The notes: generated by a model from the letters alone, not told the origin. A stretch of 7,128 bases of DNA from an uncultured Clostridia bacterium (GCA_947167435.1 CAMVIC010000075.1:1-7128), one strand, 5' to 3'; positions 1 through 6,547 are shown, counted from the stretch's first letter. Made by a program: numbers and translations.

Positions 1-12
1 TCTCCCGCCTGA

Positions 13-35
13 AAAACATGACACCGTCATGTTTT
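13..35 (-). terminator. Likely intrinsic terminator after the GH3 gene
   Basis: A perfect 10-bp inverted repeat (13-22 with 26-35) encloses a 3-base loop. Read on the minus strand the right-hand arm ends in a run of five T, and the opposite arm begins with A residues, so the structure could also stop transcription from the other side. It lies about 80 bases past the GH3 stop codon. The stem is AT-rich, which makes it weaker than a typical GC-rich terminator. It is the best candidate for the end of the sugar operon. Confidence 0.55.
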
Positions 36-42
36 CCGGACG

Positions 43-75
43 GCGTGAGTCCCTCCAGGGGAAGGCTTCTCACGC
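43..75 (-). repeat. Imperfect stem-loop in the GH3 3' untranslated region
   Basis: The 7-base arms GCGTGAG (43-49) and CTCACGC (69-75) are exact inverted copies. The 19-base loop between them can itself fold through short CCC/GGG arms. It sits between the GH3 stop and the likely terminator at 13-35. It may protect the transcript's 3' end, or it may be chance. No T-run follows, so it is not a terminator on its own. Confidence 0.3.
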
Positions 76-113
76 GCCACTTCAACGCCATAGAGTTTTG
101 CGATAATCCATTA

Positions 114-2198
114 TTACGGAAGCGCGACCGAGAGGCAGGCCTTGCCTGTCAGCTCCTCCGTGCGGCTGTCCGGCTGGCCGAAGCCCGCGTACAGCGTCCA
201 TCTGCCGCTGCCGGGAATCCGCTCCCCTGCGGCGGTGACCACGGTGAAGGCCCGCGCCTCTAGGGGGATCGTCACTTCCCGGCTCTCCCCCGCCTCCAGG
301 CGCACGCGAAGGAAGCCGCAGAGCACCGGGTTCGGCGGCGCGTCGGGAGAGGCCTCGTCCTTCAGATAGAGCTGCACCACTTCCTCGGCGGCAAAGGGGC
401 TGCGGTTTTGAATGCGTAGCTTTGCCTCCGACCGGTCCGCGCTCAGCCCGCTCAGGCTCATGTCCGCGTAGCTCAGGCCGTAGCCGAAGGGATAGAGGGG
501 CGTGCCCCCGTAGTAGCGGTAGGTCCGGCCCGCCATGGCGTAATCGGTGAAGGCAGGCAGCTCCGAGAGCGCCTCGTTCCGATAGAAGGTGACGGGCAGT
601 TTGCCGGAGGGGGACGCCTCTCCGAAGAGAAGCTCCGCCACGGCCCGGCCGCCCCGGGCGCCCGGATACCAGGTCAGCAATACGGCGTCGGCGCACTGCT
701 GCGCCTCGGACACGTCCACCGCGCTGCCCGCCATAAGCAGCAGCACCGTGGGCTTTTTCAGTGCCAGCACCGCATGCAGCAGCTTTCGCTGGGGAGGCGG
801 CAGGAGCAGGTCCTCCTTGTCGCCGGAGCCGTAGGCGTTGCCGTCGTCCGGCTCCTCGCCCTCCAGCCGCTCGTCATAGCCCAGGGCCAGCACCACCACG
901 TCGCTGTTTTCCGCCACGGCCAGGGCCTCGGCCAGCCGGTCGTCCGGCTGGGCCAGGTTTTCCACCCGGTCCCTGAACAGATGGCAGCCCTCGGAATAGA
1001 GCACTCTCCCCTTCCCGGCCATGGCGTCCTGGATGCCCTCCAGCACGGTGACGTAGCGGGAGGAGGTGCCGTAATAGTTGCCGATCAGGGCGCCGCGGCT
1101 GTTGGCGTTGGGGCCGATGACGCCGACGGTCCCCTCCGCCTTCAGGGGCAGGAGCCCGTTGTTTTTCAGCAGCACGCAGGCGCGGCGGGAGGCCTCGTGG
1201 GCAAGGCGCAGGTGCTTTTCGCACTCCACCGCCGTATAGGGGATGGCGTCGTATTCCGAGCCCTCGCCCAGGATGCCCAGCAGATAGCGGGTGGTAAAGA
1301 GGCGCACGGCGGCCTCGGTGATCTGCTCCTCGCTGACCAGGCCCTGCTCATAGGCCGAGAGCATGTGCAGATAGGTATTGCCGCAGTTTAAGTCGCAGCC
1401 CATTTCCAGGGCCAGCGCCGCCGACTCCGCGGGGGTGGAGGTGACCATATGGCCGGTGTGGAAATCCCGCACGGCCCAGCAGTCGGACACCACGTGCCCC
1501 TGAAAGCCCCACTTTTTCCGCAGGGTATCCACCAGAAGCATTTTGCTGCCGCAGCAGGGCTCGCCGTTGGTGCGGTTGTAGGCGCCCATGACGGACTCCA
1601 CCTTTGCCTTTGTCACCAGGTCCTCGAAGGCGGGAAGATAGGTCTCCTCCATGTCCTTGGGGCTTGCCACTGCGTCGAAGTGGTGGCGCAGGCTCTCCGG
1701 CCCGCTGTGCACGGCGAAGTGCTTGGCGCAGGCGGCGGCCTTCAGGTGCTCCCCCTTTCCCTGGAGTCCGCGCACATAGGCCCGGCCCAGGCGGGAGGTC
1801 AGGCAGGGGTCCTCCCCGTAGGTCTCGTGGCCGCGGCCCCAGCGGGGGTCGCGGAAGATGTTGATGTTGGGTGACCAGAAGCTGAGACCGTGGTAGATAT
1901 CCCGGTCCCCTCTGGCCGAGAGGGCGTTGTATTTGGCACGGCCCTCGGTGGCCGCCGCGTCGCCCAGAGCCTCCACCAGCTTTTCGTCAAAGGTGGCGGC
2001 AAGGCCGATGGCCTGGGGGAAGCTGGTGGCGGTGCCGCCCCGGGCCACGCCGTGCAGCGCCTCGTTCCACCAGTTGTAGGCGGGCACGCCCAGCCGTTCG
2101 ATGGCGGGCGAATCGTAGCGGAGCTGGCTGGCCTTTTCCTCCAGCGTCATCCGCGCTACCAGGACGCGGGCTCTTTCTTCTGCTTGTCTGCGATCCAT
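114..2198 (-). CDS. Glycoside hydrolase family 3 beta-glycosidase (beta-xylosidase / beta-glucosidase type), cytoplasmic
   Basis: This 694-residue enzyme should release terminal beta-linked sugars from short oligosaccharides. The N-terminal GH3 barrel shows NWWNEALHG (42-50), SFPQAIGLAATFD (59-71), DPRWGRGHETYGEDP (117-131) and CAKHF (157-161). The predicted nucleophile is Asp239 in VVSDCWAV. A GH3 C-terminal alpha/beta domain follows (about 335-540), with a likely acid/base glutamate in LEGEE (445-449). The YPFGYGLSY motif (569-577) leads into a fibronectin III-like C-terminal domain (about 580-690). There is no signal peptide, so it should act inside the cell on imported substrate. The frame stays open to 2384, but ATG 2198 is chosen because GGGAGG precedes it at good spacing and the longer form would read back through the hairpin at 2245-2294. 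NWWNEALHG is frequent in GH3 beta-xylosidases and related glucosidases; the sequence alone does not fix xylose versus glucose specificity. The GH3 assignment is secure. Confidence 0.95.
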   Translation of the reverse strand: MDRRQAEERARVLVARMTLEEKASQLRYDSPAIERLGVPAYNWWNEALHGVARGGTATSFPQAIGLAATFDEKLVEALGDAAATEGRAKYNALSARGDRDIYHGLSFWSPNINIFRDPRWGRGHETYGEDPCLTSRLGRAYVRGLQGKGEHLKAAACAKHFAVHSGPESLRHHFDAVASPKDMEETYLPAFEDLVTKAKVESVMGAYNRTNGEPCCGSKMLLVDTLRKKWGFQGHVVSDCWAVRDFHTGHMVTSTPAESAALALEMGCDLNCGNTYLHMLSAYEQGLVSEEQITEAAVRLFTTRYLLGILGEGSEYDAIPYTAVECEKHLRLAHEASRRACVLLKNNGLLPLKAEGTVGVIGPNANSRGALIGNYYGTSSRYVTVLEGIQDAMAGKGRVLYSEGCHLFRDRVENLAQPDDRLAEALAVAENSDVVVLALGYDERLEGEEPDDGNAYGSGDKEDLLLPPPQRKLLHAVLALKKPTVLLLMAGSAVDVSEAQQCADAVLLTWYPGARGGRAVAELLFGEASPSGKLPVTFYRNEALSELPAFTDYAMAGRTYRYYGGTPLYPFGYGLSYADMSLSGLSADRSEAKLRIQNRSPFAAEEVVQLYLKDEASPDAPPNPVLCGFLRVRLEAGESREVTIPLEARAFTVVTAAGERIPGSGRWTLYAGFGQPDSRTEELTGKACLSVALP

Positions 2199-2244
2199 TG
2201 CAGGACCTCCCGGATAGAATTTCGTGTTGTTGTTTTGCCGCAGG

Positions 2245-2294
2245 AAAAGGAGGGTTTTACGGTACCGTTTTGCTGCCCGTAAAACCCTCCTTTT
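2245..2294 (-). terminator. Strong 18-bp hairpin between the DUF624 and GH3 genes (terminator or attenuator)
   Basis: Arms 2245-2262 and 2277-2294 are perfect inverted copies over 18 bp, with a 14-base loop. AAAA and TTTT form the outer ends, so each strand carries a T-run at the 3' side (four T on minus, five on plus) and the element may work in both directions. It starts 20 bases past the DUF624 stop and ends 47 bases before the GH3 start. No convincing sigma-A promoter is visible in those 47 bases, so GH3 is probably transcribed by read-through, and the hairpin would lower its level relative to the transporter. The loop side contains an extra small palindrome, ACGGTACCGT (2259-2268), which could form a competing fold. 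Confidence 0.8.
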
Positions 2295-2313
2295 TGCTTT
2301 ATGTCGGATCGGA

Positions 2314-2964
2314 TCAGTTTTTGCTTTCGTTCTTCGCCGCCCCGTCGAAGCGGTCGAACACCTTCCGCTGGCTGCGGGCGGCAAACCAGGCCGGCGCGGA
2401 GACGCCGAACAGGATGTAGAAAAATCCCAGGCGGATTACCGCCTCCAAGGGCAGCACCAGCGCCGCCGCAACCGGCAGGGCGAAGGCCAGCCAGATTTGC
2501 AGGGTTTTGTCCGGAGAGACAAAGGCCAGCGACAGGGCGTTTTTGATGGTGCCGGAGAGGCTGTTTTCATAGCGGGCGTGCAGGGCGAAGGCATAGGCAA
2601 AGTAGCTCAGCACCAGGGCGGAGACGATTACGGCCACGGTCAGAAACAGGACCCGCATCCCGCCGGTCTGCGCCAGGGCAAAGCGAAAATCCGTCACCGC
2701 GATTACGAGGCCCGCAAGGCCGATCAGCCCCAGAGCCACGCCCTGGCCGAAGCCACGGCGAAAGGCGGCGAAGAAATCCCGCAGGGTGGACAGCGGCTCG
2801 TCCCGCACCAGGCGCAGCTCCGCATGGCAGAGGGCGCTGGTGGCGGGGCCGAAGGTGACGACCGGCAGCACGCACACCGCCCACAGCAGGTTCAGGAGCA
2901 TCAGGTCAAACAATGTGCGCAGAAAGCTGCCCAGAGACGACAGAAGGCGGTTGTTTCGATCCAT
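2314..2964 (-). CDS. DUF624 / YesL-family membrane protein
   Basis: This 216-residue integral membrane protein has about five hydrophobic segments (roughly 18-38, 74-94, 104-126, 155-172 and 174-195) and a charged C-terminal tail. The segment NLLWAVCVLPVVTFGPATSAL (25-45) matches the conserved N-terminal signature of DUF624, the family of Bacillus subtilis YesL. Such genes recur beside CUT1-type sugar importers in Bacillota, but their biochemical role is not established. A role in assembling or regulating the transporter is speculation. The start codon lies 3 bases past the stop of the upstream permease. Its ribosome binding site (AAGGGAT) overlaps the end of that permease gene, which points to translational coupling. 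Length is normal for the family and nothing seems broken. Confidence 0.88.
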   Translation of the reverse strand: MDRNNRLLSSLGSFLRTLFDLMLLNLLWAVCVLPVVTFGPATSALCHAELRLVRDEPLSTLRDFFAAFRRGFGQGVALGLIGLAGLVIAVTDFRFALAQTGGMRVLFLTVAVIVSALVLSYFAYAFALHARYENSLSGTIKNALSLAFVSPDKTLQIWLAFALPVAAALVLPLEAVIRLGFFYILFGVSAPAWFAARSQRKVFDRFDGAAKNESKN

Positions 2965-2967
2965 GGT

Positions 2968-3819
2968 TTATCCCTTGACGCCGCCCAGAGCAACGCCGGC
3001 GATGATGTATTTGGACAGGGCGAAGTACACGATAAACAGCGGCAGCACCGTGAGGGCCAGGCCCAGATAGATGGCGCCGTATTCTCTCTTGTAAATGTCG
3101 CCCTTCAGCATGGAGACCATAACCGGCATCGTCTTCACCGAATCCTTGGTCAGCAGGATGGAGGGCATGAACAGGTTGTTCCAGGTGTTGACGAAGGAGA
3201 AGATGGCCTGAGTCGCCATGGCGGGCTTCATGATGGGCATGGCGATGTGGTTGAAGGTGTGAAACTCCCTTGAACCGTCGATGCGGGCCGAGTCCAGCAG
3301 CTCAAGCGGAAGGGAGGCCAGCATGAACTGCCGGAAGAAGAACACGGCGCTGGGGGCATAGATGGCCGGCAGAATCAGCGCCAACAGGTTGTTGGTCAGG
3401 TGGATGCGGTACATGAATTGGTAAAAGCCGATGGCCGTGACCTGACCGGGGATCATCATGACGCAGAGGATGAAGGTGAACATGGCGTTGCGCAGCTTCC
3501 AGGTGTAGGCCACCAGGGCGTAGGCCGTCAGGGTGGAGAAATAGACGGTCAGAATGGTGGCGCCGATGGCGACCACGGCGGAGTTCAGAAAGCCCGTTGC
3601 CGGGTTGAAGGACTTGCCGGTGAAGACCGCGAAGTTGTCCATCAGGTGGGTGGAGGGCAGCAGGGAGACCGCATGCTGCTGAATCTCAAAGGTGCTGCGG
3701 GTGGAGTTGATGAACATGACCACAAAGGGGAAAATGCTCAGCGCCGCCAGCAGGATGCATACGCAGTAGATCAGCGTCTTGACGACGGGATTTCCGTCTC
3801 TTTTTTCCAGTGATGACAT
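2968..3819 (-). CDS. Carbohydrate ABC transporter permease 2 (CUT1 family, MalG/AraQ-like)
   Basis: This 283-residue inner-membrane subunit forms half of the sugar channel. Six hydrophobic segments are visible (about 14-36, 76-98, 111-132, 143-163, 201-222 and 247-267). The cytoplasmic EAA loop that docks on the ATPase is at 173-199, with DSARIDGS (176-183) and the downstream MPIMKP (194-199). The C-terminus GGVKG is typical of the second permease in CUT1 importers. The start is supported by GAGGAGG about 9 bases upstream. It follows permease 1 by 16 bases and precedes the DUF624 gene by 3 bases, so all three are surely co-transcribed. No ATP-binding subunit gene is present in the window. The transported sugar cannot be read from this subunit. 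Confidence 0.93.
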   Translation of the reverse strand: MSSLEKRDGNPVVKTLIYCVCILLAALSIFPFVVMFINSTRSTFEIQQHAVSLLPSTHLMDNFAVFTGKSFNPATGFLNSAVVAIGATILTVYFSTLTAYALVAYTWKLRNAMFTFILCVMMIPGQVTAIGFYQFMYRIHLTNNLLALILPAIYAPSAVFFFRQFMLASLPLELLDSARIDGSREFHTFNHIAMPIMKPAMATQAIFSFVNTWNNLFMPSILLTKDSVKTMPVMVSMLKGDIYKREYGAIYLGLALTVLPLFIVYFALSKYIIAGVALGGVKG

Positions 3820-3835
3820 CTTGTTTCCCCTCCTC

Positions 3836-4753
3836 TCACTTTCTGTCCCGCATCAGGTAGAACACGATGGCAGACAGCACCGCGATGATCAGGAAAAGGA
3901 TCATGCTGGCTGCCGCGCCGCGGGCGTACATATAGCTGTTCTGGAAGGACTGGTTGTAGATGAACATGGTGGCCGTCAAGGTGGAGTTGTTGGGGTTGCC
4001 GGCGTTGAGCATCTTCGGGATATCGTACATGCTCAGTCCGCCGATCAGGCTGGTGACCAGGGTATAGGTCAGAATGGTGCGCAGGTTCGGCAGGGTGATG
4101 CGGAAGAAGATCTGCCGGTCGTTGGCACCGTCGATCTCCGCCGCCTCGTAGATTTCGGGATTGATGCCCAGCACGCCGGAAACCAGGATGATCATCGTAT
4201 AGCCATACCACATCCAGAACTGGATGAAGGCGATGATCCATCGGGTTGCCGTCGGACTGTTCATGAAATTATAGGCGGTATCCCGCAGGCCGGCGCTCAT
4301 CAGCAGGTCGTTCACGGGGCCCTTGGGATAGCCGAAGAGGTCGTTGAACAAGACGGCGACCGAGGCGGCCGTGATGATGTTGGGCATATAGAAGACCACC
4401 TTGAAGAAGCCCTGTCCCCGGATCTTGTTGCGGCGGCTGGTGAACCAGGCGGTCAGAATCAGCGCCAGCGTGATCTGGGGGATGAAGTTCATGGTCCAGA
4501 GCAGGAAGGTGTTCTTGATAGACTGAATAAAGGTGGGCGCCTTCAGTACGGTGCGGAAGTTTTTCCACGGGTCGTCCTTCAGGATGTGGAAGGTGATGTT
4601 GCCCAGGCCCTTGCTGTCGGTAAAGCCCAGCAGCACCGTGTACAGCGTGGGATAGAGGTTAAACACCAGAAAGGCGATGAAAAAAGGGATGCTGAACAGA
4701 TAGCCGTATTTGGCATAGCTGAAGCCGTGCTTCTGCCGGAGGGTGTTGTTCAT
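3836..4753 (-). CDS. Carbohydrate ABC transporter permease 1 (CUT1 family, MalF/UgpA/LplB-like)
   Basis: This 305-residue inner-membrane subunit pairs with the permease encoded downstream. The N-terminus has the usual short cytoplasmic stretch followed by a first membrane segment (17-38). Further hydrophobic segments lie near 84-104, 117-138, 170-194, 224-242 and 279-300. The EAA loop is at 200-222, with EAAEIDGA (203-210) and ITLP (219-222), which is the contact site for the nucleotide-binding protein. AAGGAG lies 12 bases before the ATG, a slightly long spacing. The gene is separated from the binding-protein gene by 187 bases holding two hairpins, which suggests it is expressed at a lower level. 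It is full length with no sign of damage. Confidence 0.93.
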   Translation of the reverse strand: MNNTLRQKHGFSYAKYGYLFSIPFFIAFLVFNLYPTLYTVLLGFTDSKGLGNITFHILKDDPWKNFRTVLKAPTFIQSIKNTFLLWTMNFIPQITLALILTAWFTSRRNKIRGQGFFKVVFYMPNIITAASVAVLFNDLFGYPKGPVNDLLMSAGLRDTAYNFMNSPTATRWIIAFIQFWMWYGYTMIILVSGVLGINPEIYEAAEIDGANDRQIFFRITLPNLRTILTYTLVTSLIGGLSMYDIPKMLNAGNPNNSTLTATMFIYNQSFQNSYMYARGAAASMILFLIIAVLSAIVFYLMRDRK

Positions 4754-4809
4754 ATCGTCTCTTCACTCCTTCGCAAAAAGGTGGGAATTGCTCCGGGATG
4801 CGCCCCTGC

Positions 4810-4852
4810 GGGCTCGGACATATGCCGATGAGCCCGGCACATGTCCGAGCCC
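4810..4852 (-). repeat. Intercistronic stem-loop, 12-bp perfect arms
   Basis: Arms 4810-4821 (GGGCTCGGACAT) and 4841-4852 are exact inverted copies. One mismatched pair follows, then TGCC (4822-4826 region) pairs with GGCA, leaving a loop of about 9 bases. It lies between the binding-protein gene and permease 1, just downstream of a second hairpin at 4871-4900. No T-run follows it on the minus strand, so it is more likely an RNA-stabilising or processing hairpin, or a dispersed REP-like palindrome, than a terminator. Confidence 0.65.
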
Positions 4853-4870
4853 ACGAAGCACATTGTGAAA

Positions 4871-4900
4871 GGGGAAGGACGGCAGAAGCCATCCTTCCCC
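4871..4900 (-). terminator. Partial terminator / attenuator after the binding-protein gene
   Basis: A 13-bp stem (4871-4883 with 4888-4900) closes a 4-base loop. The one non-Watson-Crick position is C4880 opposite A4891 on the plus strand. In minus-strand RNA this reads as a G-U wobble pair, so the fold favours the operon's own transcript. Only three U follow before CACAAUG, which suggests leaky termination. It begins about 40 bases after the binding-protein stop. Such hairpins are known in ABC importer operons to keep binding-protein mRNA more abundant than permease mRNA, and that role is inferred here. Confidence 0.65.
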
Positions 4901-4940
4901 CGCGTTTACTCGGAAAGTGATTTGCTGATGCGGAAGCTGA

Positions 4941-6299
4941 TCAGAAGTCGACTTCAACGTCCAGGTTGTCGGCAACGTTCTGCTTGAAGGCCTGGATGGC
5001 CTCGTCGCGGCTCAGGTTGCCGGCGGTGTACTGACGGACGGCGTCACGCCAGTAGGTGTTGATGGTCTCGTCGTACTGGGTCAGGTTGGAGCCGTTGGCA
5101 TACTCGTTGGCGGGAACGAAGGCCTCGAACATGTTCTGGCCGCCCAGGAAGTCCAGCTCGCCGTTGGACTTGGCCATCACGACGCCGGAAGCGACGGTGT
5201 CCTTGGTGCCCTGCTCGCCGGACCATGTGCCGTTGGCCCAGCCGTACTGCAGGCCGTCCTCAGAGCTGTCGAGGGTGATCCACTTGATGATCTCGGCAAC
5301 AGCCTCGGCATTGGGGGTATCCTTGTTGGCCAGCAGCCAGGTGCCGCCCCAGAAGAAGCCCACGTTGGAGGGGCAGACACCCCAGTCGCCGTAGGTGCCC
5401 TCGCCGGGAGCGGAGCCGCCGGAGTTACCGGCCATGACGTAGTTGATGAGCCATGCGGGGCCGTAGAAGCCGAAGGCGGGCTGATCGCCGATGCCGGCCA
5501 TGTCAGCATACCAGGCCTCGGTCCAGTCCTGGGTATCGTTGTGGTAGCCGTTGTCCTTCAGCTGCTTGGACAGGTCGAGGAAGGCTTCGCGCTTCGGGTC
5601 GATGTTCAGCTTGCCGTCCACAATCCAGCCGGCGTCGGAGCTGTTCTCGATGGCGTGCCAGATGTCGCCGTCACCGGAGACGATGGAATAGCCCTTCTCC
5701 TTCAGAGCGGCAGCGGCTTCAAAGAACTTGTCCCAGCTCTGGGTGCCGGCGCCGATGGCCTCGCCCACAACGGCGGGATCGTCAGAGCCGAAGACCTCAG
5801 CGGCGATGGAGCGGCGATAGATGAAGGCGCCGCCGGTGGCCTGGTAGCCAAGGCCGACAACCTTGCCGTCGGAGGGACGGGTGCCGATCTCGACGGAGTA
5901 GGGAGCGATCTGGGCGGCTTCGATCTCGGCGTCGATGTCGATGCCCAGATCGGCGTAGGCAGCGGCGAACTCGGCCATGTCGCCCTGGGTGTACTTCAGG
6001 ACGAAGGCAGCCTCGGCGCAGTACAGGTCGGGAGCGTCAGCGCCGCCGGCAGCCAGGGCCTGGTCCAGAGCGGGCTGATACAGACCGTCGGTGGTGGCGA
6101 TGATGGTGGTGTTGATCTCGTACTTTTCAGCAAATTCGGGGTGCAGCTCTACGAAACGGGCGATCATTTTGGGGACTTCATCGGTGAAGGACATGACGTT
6201 GATGACGGTCTTTCCGTCAGCAGCGGCCTTCGGAGCGCTGAAGCAGGCCAGTGAGAACACCAGTACCAGGGCCATGAGCAGTGCGGTAAGCTTTTTCAT
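4941..6299 (-). CDS. Extracellular solute-binding protein of a carbohydrate ABC importer (CUT1)
   Basis: This 452-residue protein captures sugar outside the membrane and delivers it to the two permeases. The signal peptide is clear: KK at 2-3, then a hydrophobic core to about residue 18. Processing is ambiguous. Cys19 in SLAC could be lipidated, a loose lipobox lacking the usual Leu at -3. Alternatively, signal peptidase I could cut after Ala27 in KAAAD. Aromatic residues spread through the mature chain (W214, W225, W259, W263, W283, W317, W321) suit stacking on sugar rings. The fold class is that of bacterial extracellular solute-binding proteins (SBP_bac_1/8 type), judged from order, size and neighbours rather than one diagnostic motif. 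AGAGGAGG (6307-6314) sits 7 bases before the ATG, a strong initiation signal. It is the first gene of the operon. Ligand unknown; a beta-linked oligosaccharide is inferred from the GH3 gene. Confidence 0.92.
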   Translation of the reverse strand: MKKLTALLMALVLVFSLACFSAPKAAADGKTVINVMSFTDEVPKMIARFVELHPEFAEKYEINTTIIATTDGLYQPALDQALAAGGADAPDLYCAEAAFVLKYTQGDMAEFAAAYADLGIDIDAEIEAAQIAPYSVEIGTRPSDGKVVGLGYQATGGAFIYRRSIAAEVFGSDDPAVVGEAIGAGTQSWDKFFEAAAALKEKGYSIVSGDGDIWHAIENSSDAGWIVDGKLNIDPKREAFLDLSKQLKDNGYHNDTQDWTEAWYADMAGIGDQPAFGFYGPAWLINYVMAGNSGGSAPGEGTYGDWGVCPSNVGFFWGGTWLLANKDTPNAEAVAEIIKWITLDSSEDGLQYGWANGTWSGEQGTKDTVASGVVMAKSNGELDFLGGQNMFEAFVPANEYANGSNLTQYDETINTYWRDAVRQYTAGNLSRDEAIQAFKQNVADNLDVEVDF

Positions 6300-6323
6300 G
6301 GAAGTTCCTCCTCTTGATTATGT

Positions 6324-6342
6324 CCCGCGTTTTCGTTGCGGG
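6324..6342 (-). promoter_or_regulatory. Short hairpin in the 5' leader of the sugar operon
   Basis: CCCGC (6324-6328) and GCGGG (6338-6342) can pair around a 9-base loop in the leader RNA. The hairpin ends 9 bases before the AGAGGAGG site of the binding-protein gene on the minus strand. It may stabilise the 5' end of the mRNA or keep the ribosome site open. It is too simple to be called a riboswitch. Confidence 0.35.
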
Positions 6343-6384
6343 CTTTGTTTGTTAACAGTCTCGCCTAACTATGTCTGACTGCTA

Positions 6385-6418
6385 TCTACAGGCTCATCTT
6401 ATCAATATTGCCTGCAGA
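6385..6418. promoter_or_regulatory. Candidate operator: dyad spanning the operon's -10 box
   Basis: Arms TCTACAGGC (6385-6393) and GCCTGCAGA (6410-6418) are inverted copies with 8 of 9 positions matching, 16 bases apart. The centre of symmetry coincides with the edge of the -10 element at 6396-6401, where a bound repressor would block RNA polymerase. The regulator is not in the window. A chance match of this length is possible. Confidence 0.35.
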
Positions 6419-6424
6419 AGTCAA
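6396..6424 (-). promoter_or_regulatory. Sigma-A-type promoter of the sugar-uptake operon
   Basis: On the minus strand, -35 TTGACT (6424-6419) and -10 TAAGAT (6401-6396) are separated by exactly 17 bases. A TG one base upstream of the -10 box gives an extended -10. Transcription should start near 6389, leaving a leader of about 90 bases before the binding-protein ATG. Confidence 0.75.
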
Positions 6425-6511
6425 TCTCTTTTTCATTTATTTGACCCGAATTGTACAGAATCGCCAGTTTCGTTCCGTTTCTCTTGTGTAAAGCAATGAA
6501 GTTTCTTTGGA

Positions 6512-6536
6512 AACCGGTCAACGTGACGCCCCGGTT
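6512..6536. repeat. Inverted repeat between the divergent promoters
   Basis: AACCGG (6512-6517) and CCGGTT (6531-6536) are exact inverted copies. The left part also contains a second, smaller dyad, GTCA-ACG-TGAC (6517-6527). The repeat lies 12 bases upstream of the rightward -35 box and about 90 bases upstream of the leftward -35 box. No T-run follows on either strand (A residues follow on plus), so it is not a terminator. A protein-binding site is possible. Confidence 0.35.
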
Positions 6537-6547
6537 AAAAAAAGTTC

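Noticed and set aside
2199..2384. Possible 62-residue N-terminal extension of the GH3 protein
   Set aside because: It would span the 18-bp hairpin and overlap the end of the DUF624 gene, its residues are highly basic and unlike GH3 N-termini, and a good ribosome site precedes the internal ATG at 2198.
2224..3273. Open frame of 349 codons on the plus strand across the hairpin, DUF624 and permease 2
   Set aside because: It is antisense to two well-supported membrane protein genes, its translation is rich in Gln, Gly, His and Arg without domain character, and it would start inside the hairpin region.
3779..4831. Open frame of 350 codons on the plus strand opposite permease 1
   Set aside because: Antisense shadow of the permease gene with a low-complexity charged translation and no initiation signal.
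4763..4975. Small minus-strand open frame between the binding-protein and permease 1 genes
   Set aside because: It covers both hairpins, overlaps the binding-protein 3' end in another frame, and has no recognisable content.
5541..6254. Open frame of 237 codons on the plus strand opposite the binding-protein gene
   Set aside because: It lies wholly within a clear gene on the other strand, has no ribosome binding site, and its Gly/Ala/Val/Asp-rich translation is what a GC-rich antisense frame gives.
6324..6342. Riboswitch in the leader of the sugar operon
   Set aside because: Only one 5-bp hairpin is present in a leader of about 90 bases; no conserved aptamer core or expression platform is visible.
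6481..6540. Possible catabolite-response (cre) element near TGTAAAGC
   Set aside because: The central CG and the right half of the cre consensus are missing.
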